A stretch of 64,000 bases of DNA from Methylosinus sp. Ce-a6 (GCF_009811655.1 NZ_BGJX01000001.1:186001-250000), one strand, 5' to 3'. Positions 7,381 to 17,230 are shown, counted from the first letter of the stretch. The notes: a model not told the origin generated them from the sequence alone. Program-made: numbers and translations.

Positions 7381-8127
7381 TCAGCCCGAGAGCTTTGCGA
7401 CCAGCGCGTCCGACACTTCGAAATTGGCGTAGACGTTCTGGACGTCGTCATTGTCCTCGAGCGCGCCGACGAGCTTGAGGATCTTCTCGCCGGCCTCGTC
7501 GTCGACGGCGATCGTATTCTGCGGCCGCCAGACCAGCGCCGCCTTCTTCGGCTCGCCGAATTTGGCCTCGAGCGCCTTGGCGACGTCGCGCAGCCCCTCG
7601 ACGGAGGTGACGATCTCATGCGCCTCCTCGGTGGTGGAGACATCCTCCGCCCCGGCCTCGATCGCGGCCTCCATCATCACGTCCTCGGAGGCGGCCTTGC
7701 GGGGAAACTCGACGAGGCCGACGCGGTCGAACATGAAGGAGACGGCGCCGGTCTCGGCGAGCGCGCCGCCCGCCTTGGTGAAATAGGAGCGGATTTCGCC
7801 GGCCGTCCGATTGCGATTGTCGGTCAGCGCCTCGATGATGACGGCGACGCCGCCCGGAGCATAGCCCTCGTAACGCACCTCGTCGTAATTCTCGGCGTCG
7901 GCGCCCGAGGCCTTCTTGATGGCGCGCTCGATATTGTCCTTGGGCATGTTCTCGGCGCGGGCGGCGAGCACGGCGGCGCGCAGACGCGCGTTCATATTGG
8001 GATCGGGCAGGCCCATTTTGGCGGCGACGGTGATTTCGCGGGCGAGCTTGGAGAAGAGCTTGGAGCGGATCGCGTCCTGCTTGCCCTTCTTGTGCATGAT
8101 GTTCTTGAACTGACTATGTCCCGCCAT
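7381..8127 (-). CDS. yebC: YebC/PmpR-family protein (TACO1 family)
   Basis: 248 aa, the normal family length. Starts [19 protein letters not shown], the nearly invariant N-terminus, and contains [16 protein letters not shown] and [23 protein letters not shown]. Members have been described as transcriptional regulators and, more recently, as translation factors that help ribosomes over proline stretches. Monocistronic, convergent with ihfA. Confidence 0.95.
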   Translation of the reverse strand: MAGHSQFKNIMHKKGKQDAIRSKLFSKLAREITVAAKMGLPDPNMNARLRAAVLAARAENMPKDNIERAIKKASGADAENYDEVRYEGYAPGGVAVIIEALTDNRNRTAGEIRSYFTKAGGALAETGAVSFMFDRVGLVEFPRKAASEDVMMEAAIEAGAEDVSTTEEAHEIVTSVEGLRDVAKALEAKFGEPKKAALVWRPQNTIAVDDEAGEKILKLVGALEDNDDVQNVYANFEVSDALVAKLSG

Positions 8128-8351
8128 CGCTCTCGCCCTGTGGTCCCGATCGGCGACGCGCTCCCGCGTCGCAATTCCGCCGCGTGATATACCTCCGCCG
8201 CTCCCGGAAATAAAGGAAGCGCGAGCGATCCTCGAGCGACGCCGCGCCCGGCGCGCGGCGGTCGACTTGCGCCGCCTGCGCCCTATGTCGGGGCCTTGTC
8301 GCGGCCGGCCCGCGACGCTTCGGCGCTTTCGTCGAGCATAGGGAGGACGAT

Positions 8352-8690
8352 ATGGGTCTGTTGGACGGAATTATCGGCGGCGCGATCGGCGTCGAGCTCG
8401 CCACGCTCATCAATGGCTATGTCGAAAAGCGCGGCGGATTGGACAAAGTGGTCGAGGACTTCGAGAAGAGCGGCTATGGCGAGAAGGTCAAGTCCTGGAT
8501 CGGGACGGGCCCGAACCTGCCGATCTCCGCGGAGCAGGTCCAGCAGACGCTGGGCTCTGATCGGGTGAAGGAGCTCGGAGCCAAATTCGGCATTCCGGTC
8601 GACAAGGTATCGGCCGCGCTGGCGGAGTATCTGCCCAAGGTCGTCGACCAGGCGACGCCGGAGGGCAAGCTGCCACCCCAGAGTCACTAG
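8352..8690 (+). CDS. YidB-like (DUF937 family) small protein
   Basis: 112 aa, starting [21 protein letters not shown], with the family pattern [42 protein letters not shown]...[23 protein letters not shown]. The function of YidB-like proteins is not established. A GGAG-type ribosome site (GGAGGA) lies 8 nt upstream. Its TAG stop (8688-8690) is the first three bases of a family A repeat. Confidence 0.8.
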   Translation: MGLLDGIIGGAIGVELATLINGYVEKRGGLDKVVEDFEKSGYGEKVKSWIGTGPNLPISAEQVQQTLGSDRVKELGAKFGIPVDKVSAALAEYLPKVVDQATPEGKLPPQSH

Positions 8691-8794
8691 AGCGTTTTTT
8701 AGCCGAAGCGGACACCGGTTCGGCGTCCGGAATCGCGTCAAAACAAAAGCCTAGGGTCTTTCCGTGTTTCAATGAAACACGGAAAGACCCCTAG
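8688..8794 (+). repeat. Dispersed bipartite hairpin element, family A (copy 2)
   Basis: Starts TAGAGCGTTTTTTAGCCGAA, continues with GGTTCGGCGTC..GCGTCAAAACAAAAGC, then a perfect hairpin GGGTCTTTCCGTGTTT-CAAT-GAAACACGGAAAGACCC (8754-8790), and ends CTAG. The first TAG doubles as the stop codon of the YidB-like gene. Confidence 0.85.
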
Positions 8795-8828
8795 AGCGTG
8801 TTCCCGAAAAGTGCGAAGCGGTTTTCGG
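8795..8828. repeat. Short palindromic repeat CCGAAAA-N11-TTTTCGG
   Basis: Inverted repeat 8804-8810 / 8822-8828 directly after the family A element. A related sequence with the same core (AAAACCGGTT in place of the spacer) occurs at 57482-57529. Similar palindromes are familiar from intergenic regions of other Hyphomicrobiales. Confidence 0.55.
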
Positions 8829-8857
8829 AGAGGCCTGAGCGGCGAGAAACCTCCGGC

Positions 8858-9928
8858 TCAGGCCCGCTTCGATTGGGCGGCCTCGTCGGGCTCGGCGGCG
8901 GTCGCGGCGGCCATCTCGGCCATTCGGACGCCGAGATCGACGATCGCCTGCCGCAAGGCCAGAACCTCGCGGTCGCCGGTCGCCGCCTCGACGGCCGCGC
9001 CGTCCGCCGCGACGACTCCCCCGCTCGCGCCCGCCGCCAGCGACGCGCGCATATGGACATGCTCCTTGCGCAGCGCGTCCATCGCGCCTTGCAGCAGCGC
9101 ATTGTCGGAACGGGCGGCCTCGAGACGATCGGCGTGGTCGCGCTCCTCCGCGCGGGCGACGCGCAGAGCGGCTTCGAGATGCTCGATCTCGGCCGCGGAG
9201 CTGCGCTCCAGCGCCGCGAGCCTGACGCGCGTCTCGTCGAGCTGCTTCTTCAGATCGGCCTTCTCCAGCACCGCCGCGTCGAGCTCGCGAGTCGTTCGCG
9301 CCAGAACGTCGTCGACGGCGGAAAGACGTTGCGCCACGGCCGAGACGGAGGCGAACTCCGTCTGCAGGGCGTCGAGCCTCTGGCGCAATTCGGCGTTCTG
9401 CACATGCAGGCTGGCGATGCTCGATTCATGGGTCGAGACCTGCACGCGGCTCTCGTCGCTCAGGCGCGCGAGCTGCTCCTTGTCCATTTCGACATTGCGC
9501 AGATTGGAGATCAGCGTCTCCACCCGGTCGGTCATGTCGTGCAGCGCGGTTTCGGTCGATTGCAGCAGCGCCGTCCGCTCCTCGAGAAAACCGCTGGTCT
9601 CCTTGAATTTGCGCTCGAATTCGTCGCCGCGCGCGAGCGCCACGGTCAGTTCGCCGTCGAGCTCGGCGATGCGCGCCGCATTGCGGCCGATCTCGATCAT
9701 ATCCTGCGCCTTGGTCGAGCGGACTTCGGCCATCTGCTGCTCGAGCCGGCGATAGCGGACGGCGAATTCGCCGCGCAGCAAATCGCGCTCCGCCGCCATT
9801 TTCTCGATCGAGAGCGGCGTCAGCATGTTGAGCCGGCGCAAAGACAAGCGCATGGCCCGCCGCCAGAAGGCGGGCAGGAACATCAGCGTGACGAGCCCGG
9901 CCGCGAGGAACCCGAGCGCGAAAAACAT
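8858..9928 (-). CDS. Membrane-anchored long coiled-coil protein
   Basis: 356 aa from the ATG at 9928 (MFFALGFLAAGLVTLMFLPAFWRRAMR). The frame is open further upstream, but that part is not protein-like. One N-terminal transmembrane helix is followed by about 300 residues of heptad-like, charge-rich sequence (e.g. AERDLLRGEFAVRYRRLEQQMAEVR, LDETRVRLAALERSSAAEIEHLEAAL), so it is probably an inner-membrane protein with a long cytoplasmic coiled coil. This architecture is widespread in Hyphomicrobiales as a conserved hypothetical. The function is unknown; envelope or division roles are only guesses. Confidence 0.7.
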   Translation of the reverse strand: MFFALGFLAAGLVTLMFLPAFWRRAMRLSLRRLNMLTPLSIEKMAAERDLLRGEFAVRYRRLEQQMAEVRSTKAQDMIEIGRNAARIAELDGELTVALARGDEFERKFKETSGFLEERTALLQSTETALHDMTDRVETLISNLRNVEMDKEQLARLSDESRVQVSTHESSIASLHVQNAELRQRLDALQTEFASVSAVAQRLSAVDDVLARTTRELDAAVLEKADLKKQLDETRVRLAALERSSAAEIEHLEAALRVARAEERDHADRLEAARSDNALLQGAMDALRKEHVHMRASLAAGASGGVVAADGAAVEAATGDREVLALRQAIVDLGVRMAEMAAATAAEPDEAAQSKRA

Positions 9929-10092
9929 CGCTTGTTCGATCAAGGCGCGGCGTTCCTTCGCTCTTTTCGGGCGTACGAGGCTCTTTTTCAGCAATGTCGC
10001 GCTGCGACAATGCCACGTCGTCGCCCTGAAATCAAAGCGCTCGGGCGCGCCCCGGCTTAAGGGTTTTTGCCCCCTCCGCGTCCCCCCGAGGC

Positions 10093-11919
10093 TCAGCTTC
10101 GACCGAACAATTTCTCTATGTCGGCGAGCTTCAGCTCCACATAGGTCGGCCGGCCGTGATTGCACTGGCCGGCGCCGGGCGTTCGCTCCATCTCGCGCAG
10201 CAGCGCGTTCATCTCCTCCGGCGTCAGCCGGCGGCCGGCGCGCACCGAATGATGGCAGGCGACGCGCGCCAGAAGCGCGTCGAGCCGGCGCGTCAGCGCG
10301 CGCGCGTCGCCCTCCTCGACGAGAAGATCGGCGACGTCCTCGACGAGCCGCCCGACGTCTATGTCGCCGAGCGCGGCGGGCGTCTCGCGCACGAGCGCCG
10401 CGCCCGGGCCGAAGGGCTCGAGCGTCAGCCCGAGGGCGGAGAGCTCCGCCTGCGCCGAGAGCAGCGCGTCGAGCCGCGTCGCGTCGAGCTCGACGACGCG
10501 CGGAACCAGCAGCAGTTGGCGGGCGACGCCCTCCGCCTCGCGCTGGGCCTTCAGTTTCTCATAGACGAGGCGCTCATGCGCGGCGTGCTGGTCCACGATG
10601 ACGAGCCCGTCTTTCGTCTGGGCGACGATATAGGTCTCGTGGAGCTGCGCCCGCGCGGCGCCGAGCGGCGCCTCGACCGCGGCGGCCGGCGCCGGCGCGG
10701 CCGCGGGCCGCACGTCGGCGGCGGGCGGCCCGACGTCGAAGCCCGCCTGCGCCGCCTCGGCAAATCCGGCCGGCGCGCTCGGCGAGCGCCGCGGGTCCCA
10801 ATCGAGCGGCCGAGCCAGCGGCGGCCCGCCGAAGGCCGCAAAGCCCCCGCCTCCGGCGGCCGCCCGCGCGCGCGTCGCCAGCACATCGAGCGCCGCGCGG
10901 GTGGGCGTGTCGGCGCTGCGATGGAGGGCGGCGGCCAGCGCCTCTTTCAGCGCCCCCACCACCAGCCCGCGCGCGAGGCCGGGATCGGCGAAGCGCACCT
11001 CGGCCTTGGCCGGATGCACATTCACATCGACCGCGCGCGGGTCGCATTCCAGAAACAGCGCCAGCGCCGGATGGCGGTCGTGGGAGAGAAAATCGAGATA
11101 GGCGGCCCTGATCGCTCCGGAAAACAGCTTGTCGCGCACCGGACGGCCGTTCACATAGACATGTTGCATCTGCGCATTGGCGCGATGGAAGGTCGGCAGG
11201 CCGGCGAGCCCCTCCAGCCGGAACCCCTGCCGCTCCGCCCGCAGGGGAACAGAATTGGCGGAGAATTCCGCCCCCAGCACCTGGGCGACGCGCCGCGCCC
11301 GCCCCTCCTGCGAGGCGCCGCAGGCCGGATAGTCGAGGCCGGCCCCGGCGTCCGCCGCGAAGGAGAAGCGCACGGCGGGATTGGCCATTGCGAGGCGCTT
11401 GACGACATCGGCGACGGCCGCCGTCTCGGCGCGCTCGGATTTCAAGAATTTGAGCCGCGCCGGCGTCGCCGCGAAGAGATCGCGCGCCTCGACCCGCGCG
11501 CCCTTGGGCCAATTGCTCGCCTTCAGCCCGCGCTTCTCGCCGGCCTCGACCCTGATCTGAGCGCCGACCTCGGCGCCCGTCGCGCGCGCGTCTATCATCA
11601 GATCGGCGACGGCGGCGATGGAGGGCAGCGCCTCGCCGCGAAAGCCGAGCGTCGCGATCGCCGAGAGATCGCCGTCGGGGATTTTCGAGGTGGCGTGGCG
11701 CTCGACGGCGAGCTCCAGATCCTCGGCGCTCATTCCATAGCCGTCGTCGACGACGCGGATGAGCCGCCGCCCGCCGGCCTCTATGGCGACATCGATGCGC
11801 GACGCGCCGGCGTCGAGCGCATTTTCGACGAGCTCCTTCACCGCGGAGGCCGGCCGCTCGATCACCTCGCCGGCGGCGATGCGGTCGACGAGAATGGGAT
11901 CGAGACGGCGAACGCGCAT
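10093..11919 (-). CDS. mutL: DNA mismatch repair protein MutL
   Basis: 608 aa from the ATG at 11919 (MRVRRLDPILVDRIAAGEVIERPASAVKEL). GHKL ATPase motifs are present: ELVENALDAGAS, DDGYGM and GFRGEALPSIAA. A variable Ala/Pro-rich linker (about 340-420) leads to the dimerisation domain with QHAAHERLVYEKLK, ACHHSVRAGRRL and the terminal CNHGRPTYVELKLADIEKLFGR. A DQHAxxER-like motif is present (VDQHAAHERLVYEK), normally linked to the MutL endonuclease metal site. An upstream extension of the frame to 12804 is a shadow of the next gene. Confidence 0.95.
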   Translation of the reverse strand: MRVRRLDPILVDRIAAGEVIERPASAVKELVENALDAGASRIDVAIEAGGRRLIRVVDDGYGMSAEDLELAVERHATSKIPDGDLSAIATLGFRGEALPSIAAVADLMIDARATGAEVGAQIRVEAGEKRGLKASNWPKGARVEARDLFAATPARLKFLKSERAETAAVADVVKRLAMANPAVRFSFAADAGAGLDYPACGASQEGRARRVAQVLGAEFSANSVPLRAERQGFRLEGLAGLPTFHRANAQMQHVYVNGRPVRDKLFSGAIRAAYLDFLSHDRHPALALFLECDPRAVDVNVHPAKAEVRFADPGLARGLVVGALKEALAAALHRSADTPTRAALDVLATRARAAAGGGGFAAFGGPPLARPLDWDPRRSPSAPAGFAEAAQAGFDVGPPAADVRPAAAPAPAAAVEAPLGAARAQLHETYIVAQTKDGLVIVDQHAAHERLVYEKLKAQREAEGVARQLLLVPRVVELDATRLDALLSAQAELSALGLTLEPFGPGAALVRETPAALGDIDVGRLVEDVADLLVEEGDARALTRRLDALLARVACHHSVRAGRRLTPEEMNALLREMERTPGAGQCNHGRPTYVELKLADIEKLFGRS

Positions 11920-12137
11920 GAGGGGACCCGGCCTGGGTGGAGGGCCGGAATCTATATGAGTGGAACGATTCGGGGAAATTGAAGGGCGAGGCGTCTCGTC
12001 GTCGGCGTCGGCCCTCGATTTGGTCCTTACGAGCGGAACGACGATCGAGAGCAATGCGCGCGGCTCTGAATCGCTTCGTCTCTCCGCACCTTCGATGACG
12101 GGCGCGCCGCACACTCGCGGCGCGCCCGCGGCGCTCG

Positions 12138-12734
12138 TCACACCGTCGGCGTGGGGACGAGCATATGGACGATCGCGCCATGCAGAAAGGCCGCGACTAT
12201 GCCCGTCACGAGAGCCGCCGCCGTATAGACGTCGGAATATTCCTCCTTGCTGCGCATGAGCCGCGAGACGCCGACATAGAAGAGATAGATCGCGTAGACG
12301 CCGAGCACGTCGAGCCAGCGCAGGCCCGGAACGAGGCCGAATACCTCGGCGAGCCAGATCGGCGTGTAGGAGTAGGCGACGAGCTTCAGAGCGCGCAGAT
12401 CGTCGGTCTTGCCCTCGAAGCTCGGCGCGAGGCGCGAGATCACCAGAGCGACGCCATAGAGCAGCGGCAGGGCGAGCCCATATTGCAGGGCGGCGCGCAT
12501 GAGGCCGCCGAACAGCGTGTAATGGACGACATTGTCGCCGCGCGAAAAGCCGAACAGCCAGCCGCCGAGGAAATTGGCGATCGCCGGCACGGCCGCCAGA
12601 TAGAGGATGTAGTTGCGATAGAGATCGACCGCGGCGATGGGCTCGGCCTCGATCGCCTCCCATTCCGTCTTGGGCGACAAAATGATGCGCTTGGCGCGCT
12701 CGCCGATGTCCTTCAGCCGCTCCTTGATATCCAT
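12138..12734 (-). CDS. Yip1-family inner-membrane protein
   Basis: 198 aa, starting MDIKERLKDIGERAKRIILSPKTEWEAIEAEP, the usual amphipathic N-terminus of bacterial Yip1-domain proteins. About five hydrophobic segments follow: YILYLAAVPAIANFLGGWLF, ALQYGLALPLLYGVALVIS, VLGVYAIYLFYVGVSRLM and AALVTGIVAAFLHGAIVHM among them. The role in bacteria is unknown. It lies 219 bp upstream of mutL on the same strand. Confidence 0.8.
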   Translation of the reverse strand: MDIKERLKDIGERAKRIILSPKTEWEAIEAEPIAAVDLYRNYILYLAAVPAIANFLGGWLFGFSRGDNVVHYTLFGGLMRAALQYGLALPLLYGVALVISRLAPSFEGKTDDLRALKLVAYSYTPIWLAEVFGLVPGLRWLDVLGVYAIYLFYVGVSRLMRSKEEYSDVYTAAALVTGIVAAFLHGAIVHMLVPTPTV

Positions 12735-12831
12735 TGCTCTCTCCCCCTGCCTGGCGTCGTTGCGCCGCGGCAGGGAGACTGGCCCAAGCAGCGCCCGGAA
12801 ACAAGCCGCGCGACGCCCGCCGGGGCGAGGA

Positions 12832-13482
12832 TCAGTCGGCGCCCGTCCAATCCCGCGCCAGCTCGCTCGCGCCCATCAGTCGGGCGAAGCAGGAGAGAAG
12901 CGGCAGAGCGGCGGCGCGGGCGGCGGAAACCTCCGTTTCGTCATCGAGAGGAAACGGCCAGGCGTCTTTGACCACGATGATCGGATGGCCGGCGAGAAAA
13001 CCGTCGACCGCCGTCTCCACGGCGAGATCGCCGAGCTCGTCGCCGAGCAGAATCAGCAGCGGCCCGCCGAGACGCTCGAACAGCCGCACGAAGCTCGGAT
13101 CGCGCAGCAGCGACGGCCGTTCCGCCCGGAGCAGGAAGCCGTCCGCCGTCGGCCGCCGCGCGGCGTGGACCGCCTCCCCGGCGAAGCGCGGCGGGCCGGC
13201 CGCCGCCGCATCGGAGGCGGTCCGCTGCAAAGCGAGATCACGCTCGACAAAGACGAAGGGGAGGCCGGTCGTCTCCCATCGTCGCAGCAGCGTCGCGCCC
13301 GACAATTCGAGCGCGCCCGGCGGTCGCGCCCGTCGCGGCTCGCGCGGCGGGCGCCTGTCGGCGATGCAGACCAATAGGGCTCTGGCTCGCGGCTCGGCGA
13401 TTTGCGATCGAAACACAGCAGCTTCCGTTCCAAAATGCGCCACCGAAGCGTCAGACTCGGTTGCCGCGCTCGCGAGGGCCAA
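12832..13482 (-). CDS. Isochorismatase-like protein, probably catalytically degenerate
   Basis: 216 aa. The overall pattern matches the isochorismatase/cysteine-hydrolase fold: ALLVCIADRRPP at strand 1 (normally an Asp-containing LLVIDMQ), RRWETTGLPFVFVERD, GPLLILLGDELGDLAVETAVDGFLAGHPIIVVKDA and a final helix. The nucleophile segment, usually GxxTxxCVxxTAxDA, reads GDELGDLAVETAVDGF and so lacks the Cys. This argues for a non-catalytic relative. The start is uncertain; the region before residue 30 is weakly conserved. Last of three minus-strand genes after the FixJ/FixL-like pair (gap 71 bp). Confidence 0.6.
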   Translation of the reverse strand: MALASAATESDASVAHFGTEAAVFRSQIAEPRARALLVCIADRRPPREPRRARPPGALELSGATLLRRWETTGLPFVFVERDLALQRTASDAAAAGPPRFAGEAVHAARRPTADGFLLRAERPSLLRDPSFVRLFERLGGPLLILLGDELGDLAVETAVDGFLAGHPIIVVKDAWPFPLDDETEVSAARAAALPLLSCFARLMGASELARDWTGAD

Positions 13483-13553
13483 CGCAAAATCTCGACTTTT
13501 CTACCTATACGCGCATGATAGCAGAGCGTCACAATCCCACAGCCAATTTTCGA

Positions 13554-14207
13554 TCACCCATCGTGCGGCGCTTCGTCCGGCCTTTCGGCCTCGCGGTCGA
13601 TCTGCGGCGGCTGCACGAGCGACATGCGCACGAGCTCCGGCAGGCTGCCGGCCTGCATTTTGGCCATCACATTGGCGCGATGGACCTCGACCGTGCGCAC
13701 GCTGATGCCGAGCTCATGGGCGATGATCTTATTGGGCTGGCCCTTGAGCAGCGCGGCGAGCACCTCGTTCTCGCGGCTCGTCAGCGTGGTGAGGCGGCGC
13801 TGGATTTCCTGCGCCTGCAGATCGCGCGCCCGCTTGCCGCTGTCATAGGCGAGCGCCTGGCGCACGGCGGACAAGAGGGATTCGTCGGTGAAGGGCTTCT
13901 CCAAGAGATCGAGCGCGCCTTCCTTCATCGCCTGCACGGCGAGCGGCACATCGGCGTGAGCGGAGATCACCACGACGGGCAGGGACAGGCCCATGTTCTT
14001 CACCCTCAGCAAGAGCTCCATGCCGGTCATGTCCGGCATGCGCACGTCGGTGATGATGCAACCCGTGCCCGAGCGATCGACGCCGGCGAGGAATTCGACC
14101 GCCGATTCATGCGTCACGACGTCATGTCCTTCGGTCGTCAGCAGCAAGCGCAGCGCGTCGCGGACGGCGGCGTCGTCGTCGATCACATGAACGGTCGGCT
14201 CGCTCAC
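13554..14207 (-). CDS. FixJ-family two-component response regulator
   Basis: 217 aa. Receiver domain with VHVIDDDAAVRDAL, the phospho-acceptor Asp54 in IITDVRMPDM, and Lys104 in LLEKPF. A LuxR-type HTH follows: LTSRENEVLAALLKGQPNKIIAHELGISVRTVEVHRANVM. It overlaps the upstream kinase gene by 4 bp (ATGA), so the two are translationally coupled and are almost certainly partners. Regulators of this class switch on target operons in response to oxygen, light or carbon signals; the signal here is unknown. Confidence 0.9.
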   Translation of the reverse strand: MSEPTVHVIDDDAAVRDALRLLLTTEGHDVVTHESAVEFLAGVDRSGTGCIITDVRMPDMTGMELLLRVKNMGLSLPVVVISAHADVPLAVQAMKEGALDLLEKPFTDESLLSAVRQALAYDSGKRARDLQAQEIQRRLTTLTSRENEVLAALLKGQPNKIIAHELGISVRTVEVHRANVMAKMQAGSLPELVRMSLVQPPQIDREAERPDEAPHDG

Positions 14208-16990
14208 TCTTCCTCCTCCGTCGCGGCGAGCGGCAGGGTGAAGCTGAATGTCGCGCCGCCGTCGCTGTTGGGCCCGGCCCAGATCGTTCCGTAATGCGCC
14301 TCGACGATCGAGCGCGCGATGGTGAGGCCGACGCCGAGGCCGCTCGGCTTCGTCGTGGCGAAAGGCTCGAACAGGCTCGCGCGCGCCTCCTCGGAGAGGC
14401 CCGATCCCGTATCGGCCACGTCGAGGCGGATCATCGATCGGCCCGCAGGCGACGTCGAGATCGTCATCCTGCGGGTGCGCGAGGCGCTCATCGCATCGCG
14501 GGCGTTGCGCATGAGATTGACGAGCACCTGCTTGATCTGCACACGATCGGCGAGAATGCGGTCGTCGCCGGCGTCGAGGCGGAACACGACATTGATGCTC
14601 GACCGCTTGGCCTCGACGATGACGAGCTCATGCGCTTCGTCGACGATGTCGTGCAGGTTCTGAAGGGTCTTGTCCGGCTCGCCGCGCGCGATGAACTCGC
14701 GCAGATGAGCGATGATCTGGCCGGCGCGCACGATCTGCGTCGCGGCGTTGTCGAGCGCGTCCTCCACATTGGCGGGCCGCTGATCTTCGGGCATTTGCAG
14801 AAGCCGGCGCGCCGCCTTCAGATAGATGGCCGTGGCCGAGAGCGGCTGGTTGAGCTCATGCGCGAGGCCGGCCGCGAGCTCGCCCACCGCATCGAGCCGC
14901 TCGGCGTGCAGCTTCCGCATGCGCGCTTCGATCTTGCGCCGTTCGGTCAGATCGCGGATGAAGGCGATATAGAGGCGGCGTCCGTGATAGGAGGCCTCGT
15001 TGACGGCGAGATCGACAGGAAAGAGCGCGCCGTCCTTGCGGCGGCCCTGCGTCTCCACGACATTGCCCAGCGTCTCCCGGCTGTCGAAGAAGCGCGCGCC
15101 GACGCTGGCCTTGCGGCCGCCGAACAGGCGCACCGGCACGAACGTCTCGACATGCGCGCCGATCGCCTCTGCCTCGGCGTAGCCGAACATGCGCACTGCG
15201 GCGGAGTTCAACGACTGGATGACGCCCTTCTCGTCCAGGGTGAGGATCGCATCATGCGCGCCCTCGACCGTCGCATGGAGACGCGCCTCCTTGTCGACGA
15301 GCGATTGCTCGATGCGCTTGCGCTCGGTGACGTCCTGCAGATAGCCGTGCCACATCATCGCGCCGTCGGGCTCGCGCGTCGGCCGCGATTGCGCCTCCAC
15401 CCAGATCCAGCCCTTGCGCGGATGATTGTAGCGATAGCTCTCGCGCCACACGGTCATCGAACGCGCCGATTCGGCGATGCTCGCGAGCACGCGCGGCAGA
15501 TCGTCCGGATGCAGGCGCGCGAATTTACCGTCGCCGCCCTGGCGCAGCGACTCGACGTCCATTCCGTAGATATCCTCGACATTGGCCGAGGCGTAGGGCA
15601 TGGTGGCCTTGCCCTCCGGCCCCAGCCGATAGGATGCGATGAGCCCCGGCACGGAGGCGGCGATGCCGGCGAGCTGATCGGCGAGGCGCGCCTTCTCGCG
15701 CAGCTCCGCCTCTGTCGCCTTCTTCTCCGTTATGTCGATGACGACGCCGATGAGGCGGATGGCGCGGCCGTTCTCGAACAGCGTGCGGGCGCGCGAGGCG
15801 ATCCATCGCTCGGCGCCGTCGCTCATCCGGCGGATGCGATATTCGGCCTCGCGCCGGCCTTCCTCGCGCGCATCGAGCGCGCAGCGCATCGAATCTCGCG
15901 CCGCGGCGACGTCGTCTGGATGAACGAGCGCGAAGAGGATATCCAGAGCGAACGGCAGATCGGCGGGAAGTCCGAAGATTTCGCGATATTTCTGGTCGGC
16001 GTCGGCGACGCCTGCGGCGACGTCGTATTCCCAGCTGCCGATGGCGCCCGCGGCGAGCGCGAGGCGCAGACGCTCATTGCTGCGCCGCAGAGAATCCTCG
16101 ATCTCGCGCCGATCGGTCACATCGATCGCGGCGCCGATCGCGCGCGTCGCGACGACGCCGCGCGACGTGCTGCGAAATTCGAATTTTCCGGCCAAGGCGA
16201 TCCAGCGCAGGGCGCCGTCCATGCGCCTCATGCGCATCTCATGGCTCCATTCGCCATTCTTCGCGCCCATGCGGGCGTCGAGAAGCTTCTTCTCGAAATC
16301 CCGCTTGTCGTCCTCGAGCAACATGGCGTCGGCCTCGGCGAAGCCAAGCGTCTGATCCGGCGCCAGACCGAGGATCTCGTGCATGGTGACAGAAAAGCGG
16401 CTCGCGCCGGTGACGAGATCGACGTCGAACGTGCCGACGCGGCCCGCCGCGACTGCGAGGCGCGACCATTTCTCACGCTCGCGCAGCGCCTCGGTCGCCG
16501 CGAAGGAGCGCTCCATCCATTTCGTCTGGGTGAGATCGGTGACGATGGCGAGGCGCGGCCGCGCGCCATCGGCCGCCACCACGCCGAGCGCGACGCTCAC
16601 CGGCAACAGCGAGCCGTCGGCGCGGCGAAGCTCGAACTCGCGGGCCGCCGTCTCCGGCGCTGCGAAGAACGCCGCGAAGCGTTCCGCCTGATCGGGCGCG
16701 ACATGGTCGAGAATGTCGTCGCCGATGAGCTGCGCCGCCGGTCGCCCGATCATTTCGCGAAATTGGCGATTGCAACGCAATATCGCGCCGTCGGGCGCGA
16801 GCTCGAGCGAGCCTTCGCGCATCTGCTCGAGCAGCCTGCGGCAGAAATGCGTCGAGTCGTCGCGCCGCGATCTTTCGGACGACGGCGCCGTTTCGGCGTC
16901 GCCGAGGTCGCGACTCTGCCCGGCCTCGACGAGAAGCCGCCGCAGATCCTCGATTTCCCGAACCTGATCGCCCTGTTCGTCCACCGACAT
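14204..16990 (-). CDS. Soluble sensor histidine kinase with about five PAS domains
   Basis: 928 aa with no membrane segment. PAS-like units lie at roughly 55-155, 175-295, 305-425, 440-560 and 575-690, each ending in DLTQ/DVTDR/DITEK/DVTER/DLTER-type motifs. They are followed by HisKA (GELAAGLAHELNQPLS, His711) and a HATPase_c domain with NLMRNARDAM, DTGSGLS and GLGVGLTIARSIVEAH. The order resembles FixL, but the last PAS lacks an evident His in the FixL haem-binding region (sequence RFFDSRETLGNVV), so haem-based oxygen sensing through that domain is unlikely. The partner is the FixJ-like regulator in the overlapping gene. Confidence 0.9.
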   Translation of the reverse strand: MSVDEQGDQVREIEDLRRLLVEAGQSRDLGDAETAPSSERSRRDDSTHFCRRLLEQMREGSLELAPDGAILRCNRQFREMIGRPAAQLIGDDILDHVAPDQAERFAAFFAAPETAAREFELRRADGSLLPVSVALGVVAADGARPRLAIVTDLTQTKWMERSFAATEALREREKWSRLAVAAGRVGTFDVDLVTGASRFSVTMHEILGLAPDQTLGFAEADAMLLEDDKRDFEKKLLDARMGAKNGEWSHEMRMRRMDGALRWIALAGKFEFRSTSRGVVATRAIGAAIDVTDRREIEDSLRRSNERLRLALAAGAIGSWEYDVAAGVADADQKYREIFGLPADLPFALDILFALVHPDDVAAARDSMRCALDAREEGRREAEYRIRRMSDGAERWIASRARTLFENGRAIRLIGVVIDITEKKATEAELREKARLADQLAGIAASVPGLIASYRLGPEGKATMPYASANVEDIYGMDVESLRQGGDGKFARLHPDDLPRVLASIAESARSMTVWRESYRYNHPRKGWIWVEAQSRPTREPDGAMMWHGYLQDVTERKRIEQSLVDKEARLHATVEGAHDAILTLDEKGVIQSLNSAAVRMFGYAEAEAIGAHVETFVPVRLFGGRKASVGARFFDSRETLGNVVETQGRRKDGALFPVDLAVNEASYHGRRLYIAFIRDLTERRKIEARMRKLHAERLDAVGELAAGLAHELNQPLSATAIYLKAARRLLQMPEDQRPANVEDALDNAATQIVRAGQIIAHLREFIARGEPDKTLQNLHDIVDEAHELVIVEAKRSSINVVFRLDAGDDRILADRVQIKQVLVNLMRNARDAMSASRTRRMTISTSPAGRSMIRLDVADTGSGLSEEARASLFEPFATTKPSGLGVGLTIARSIVEAHYGTIWAGPNSDGGATFSFTLPLAATEEEE

Positions 16991-17230
16991 CCTCTCCCCT
17001 TCCGCGGAACGCGGGCGTCGTGTGCGCCCGAGCCGGGAAAGTCCTTCCCGCCGTGGCGCGACCGCGGGCGGCGCTCGCTGGAAGGTCGCGTTCGAACCGT
17101 CGGCGCGCGCGCGTTCCGGCTCGATATGGAGGCGAGAGCTTGCGCCTCGCGAGGGATCGGCAGCTTGATAAGGCAGGCGCGCGCGACAGACTTCCTGTGG
17201 AAACTACTTAGCCGCGCGGCCGCTGAAGGC
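16991..17230. other. Intergenic region without recognised gene
   Basis: Upstream region of the PAS kinase gene, presumably holding its promoter. No convincing ORF or RNA gene seen. A long open frame on the plus strand across 14294-17233 is a GC-rich shadow of the kinase. Confidence 0.6.
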
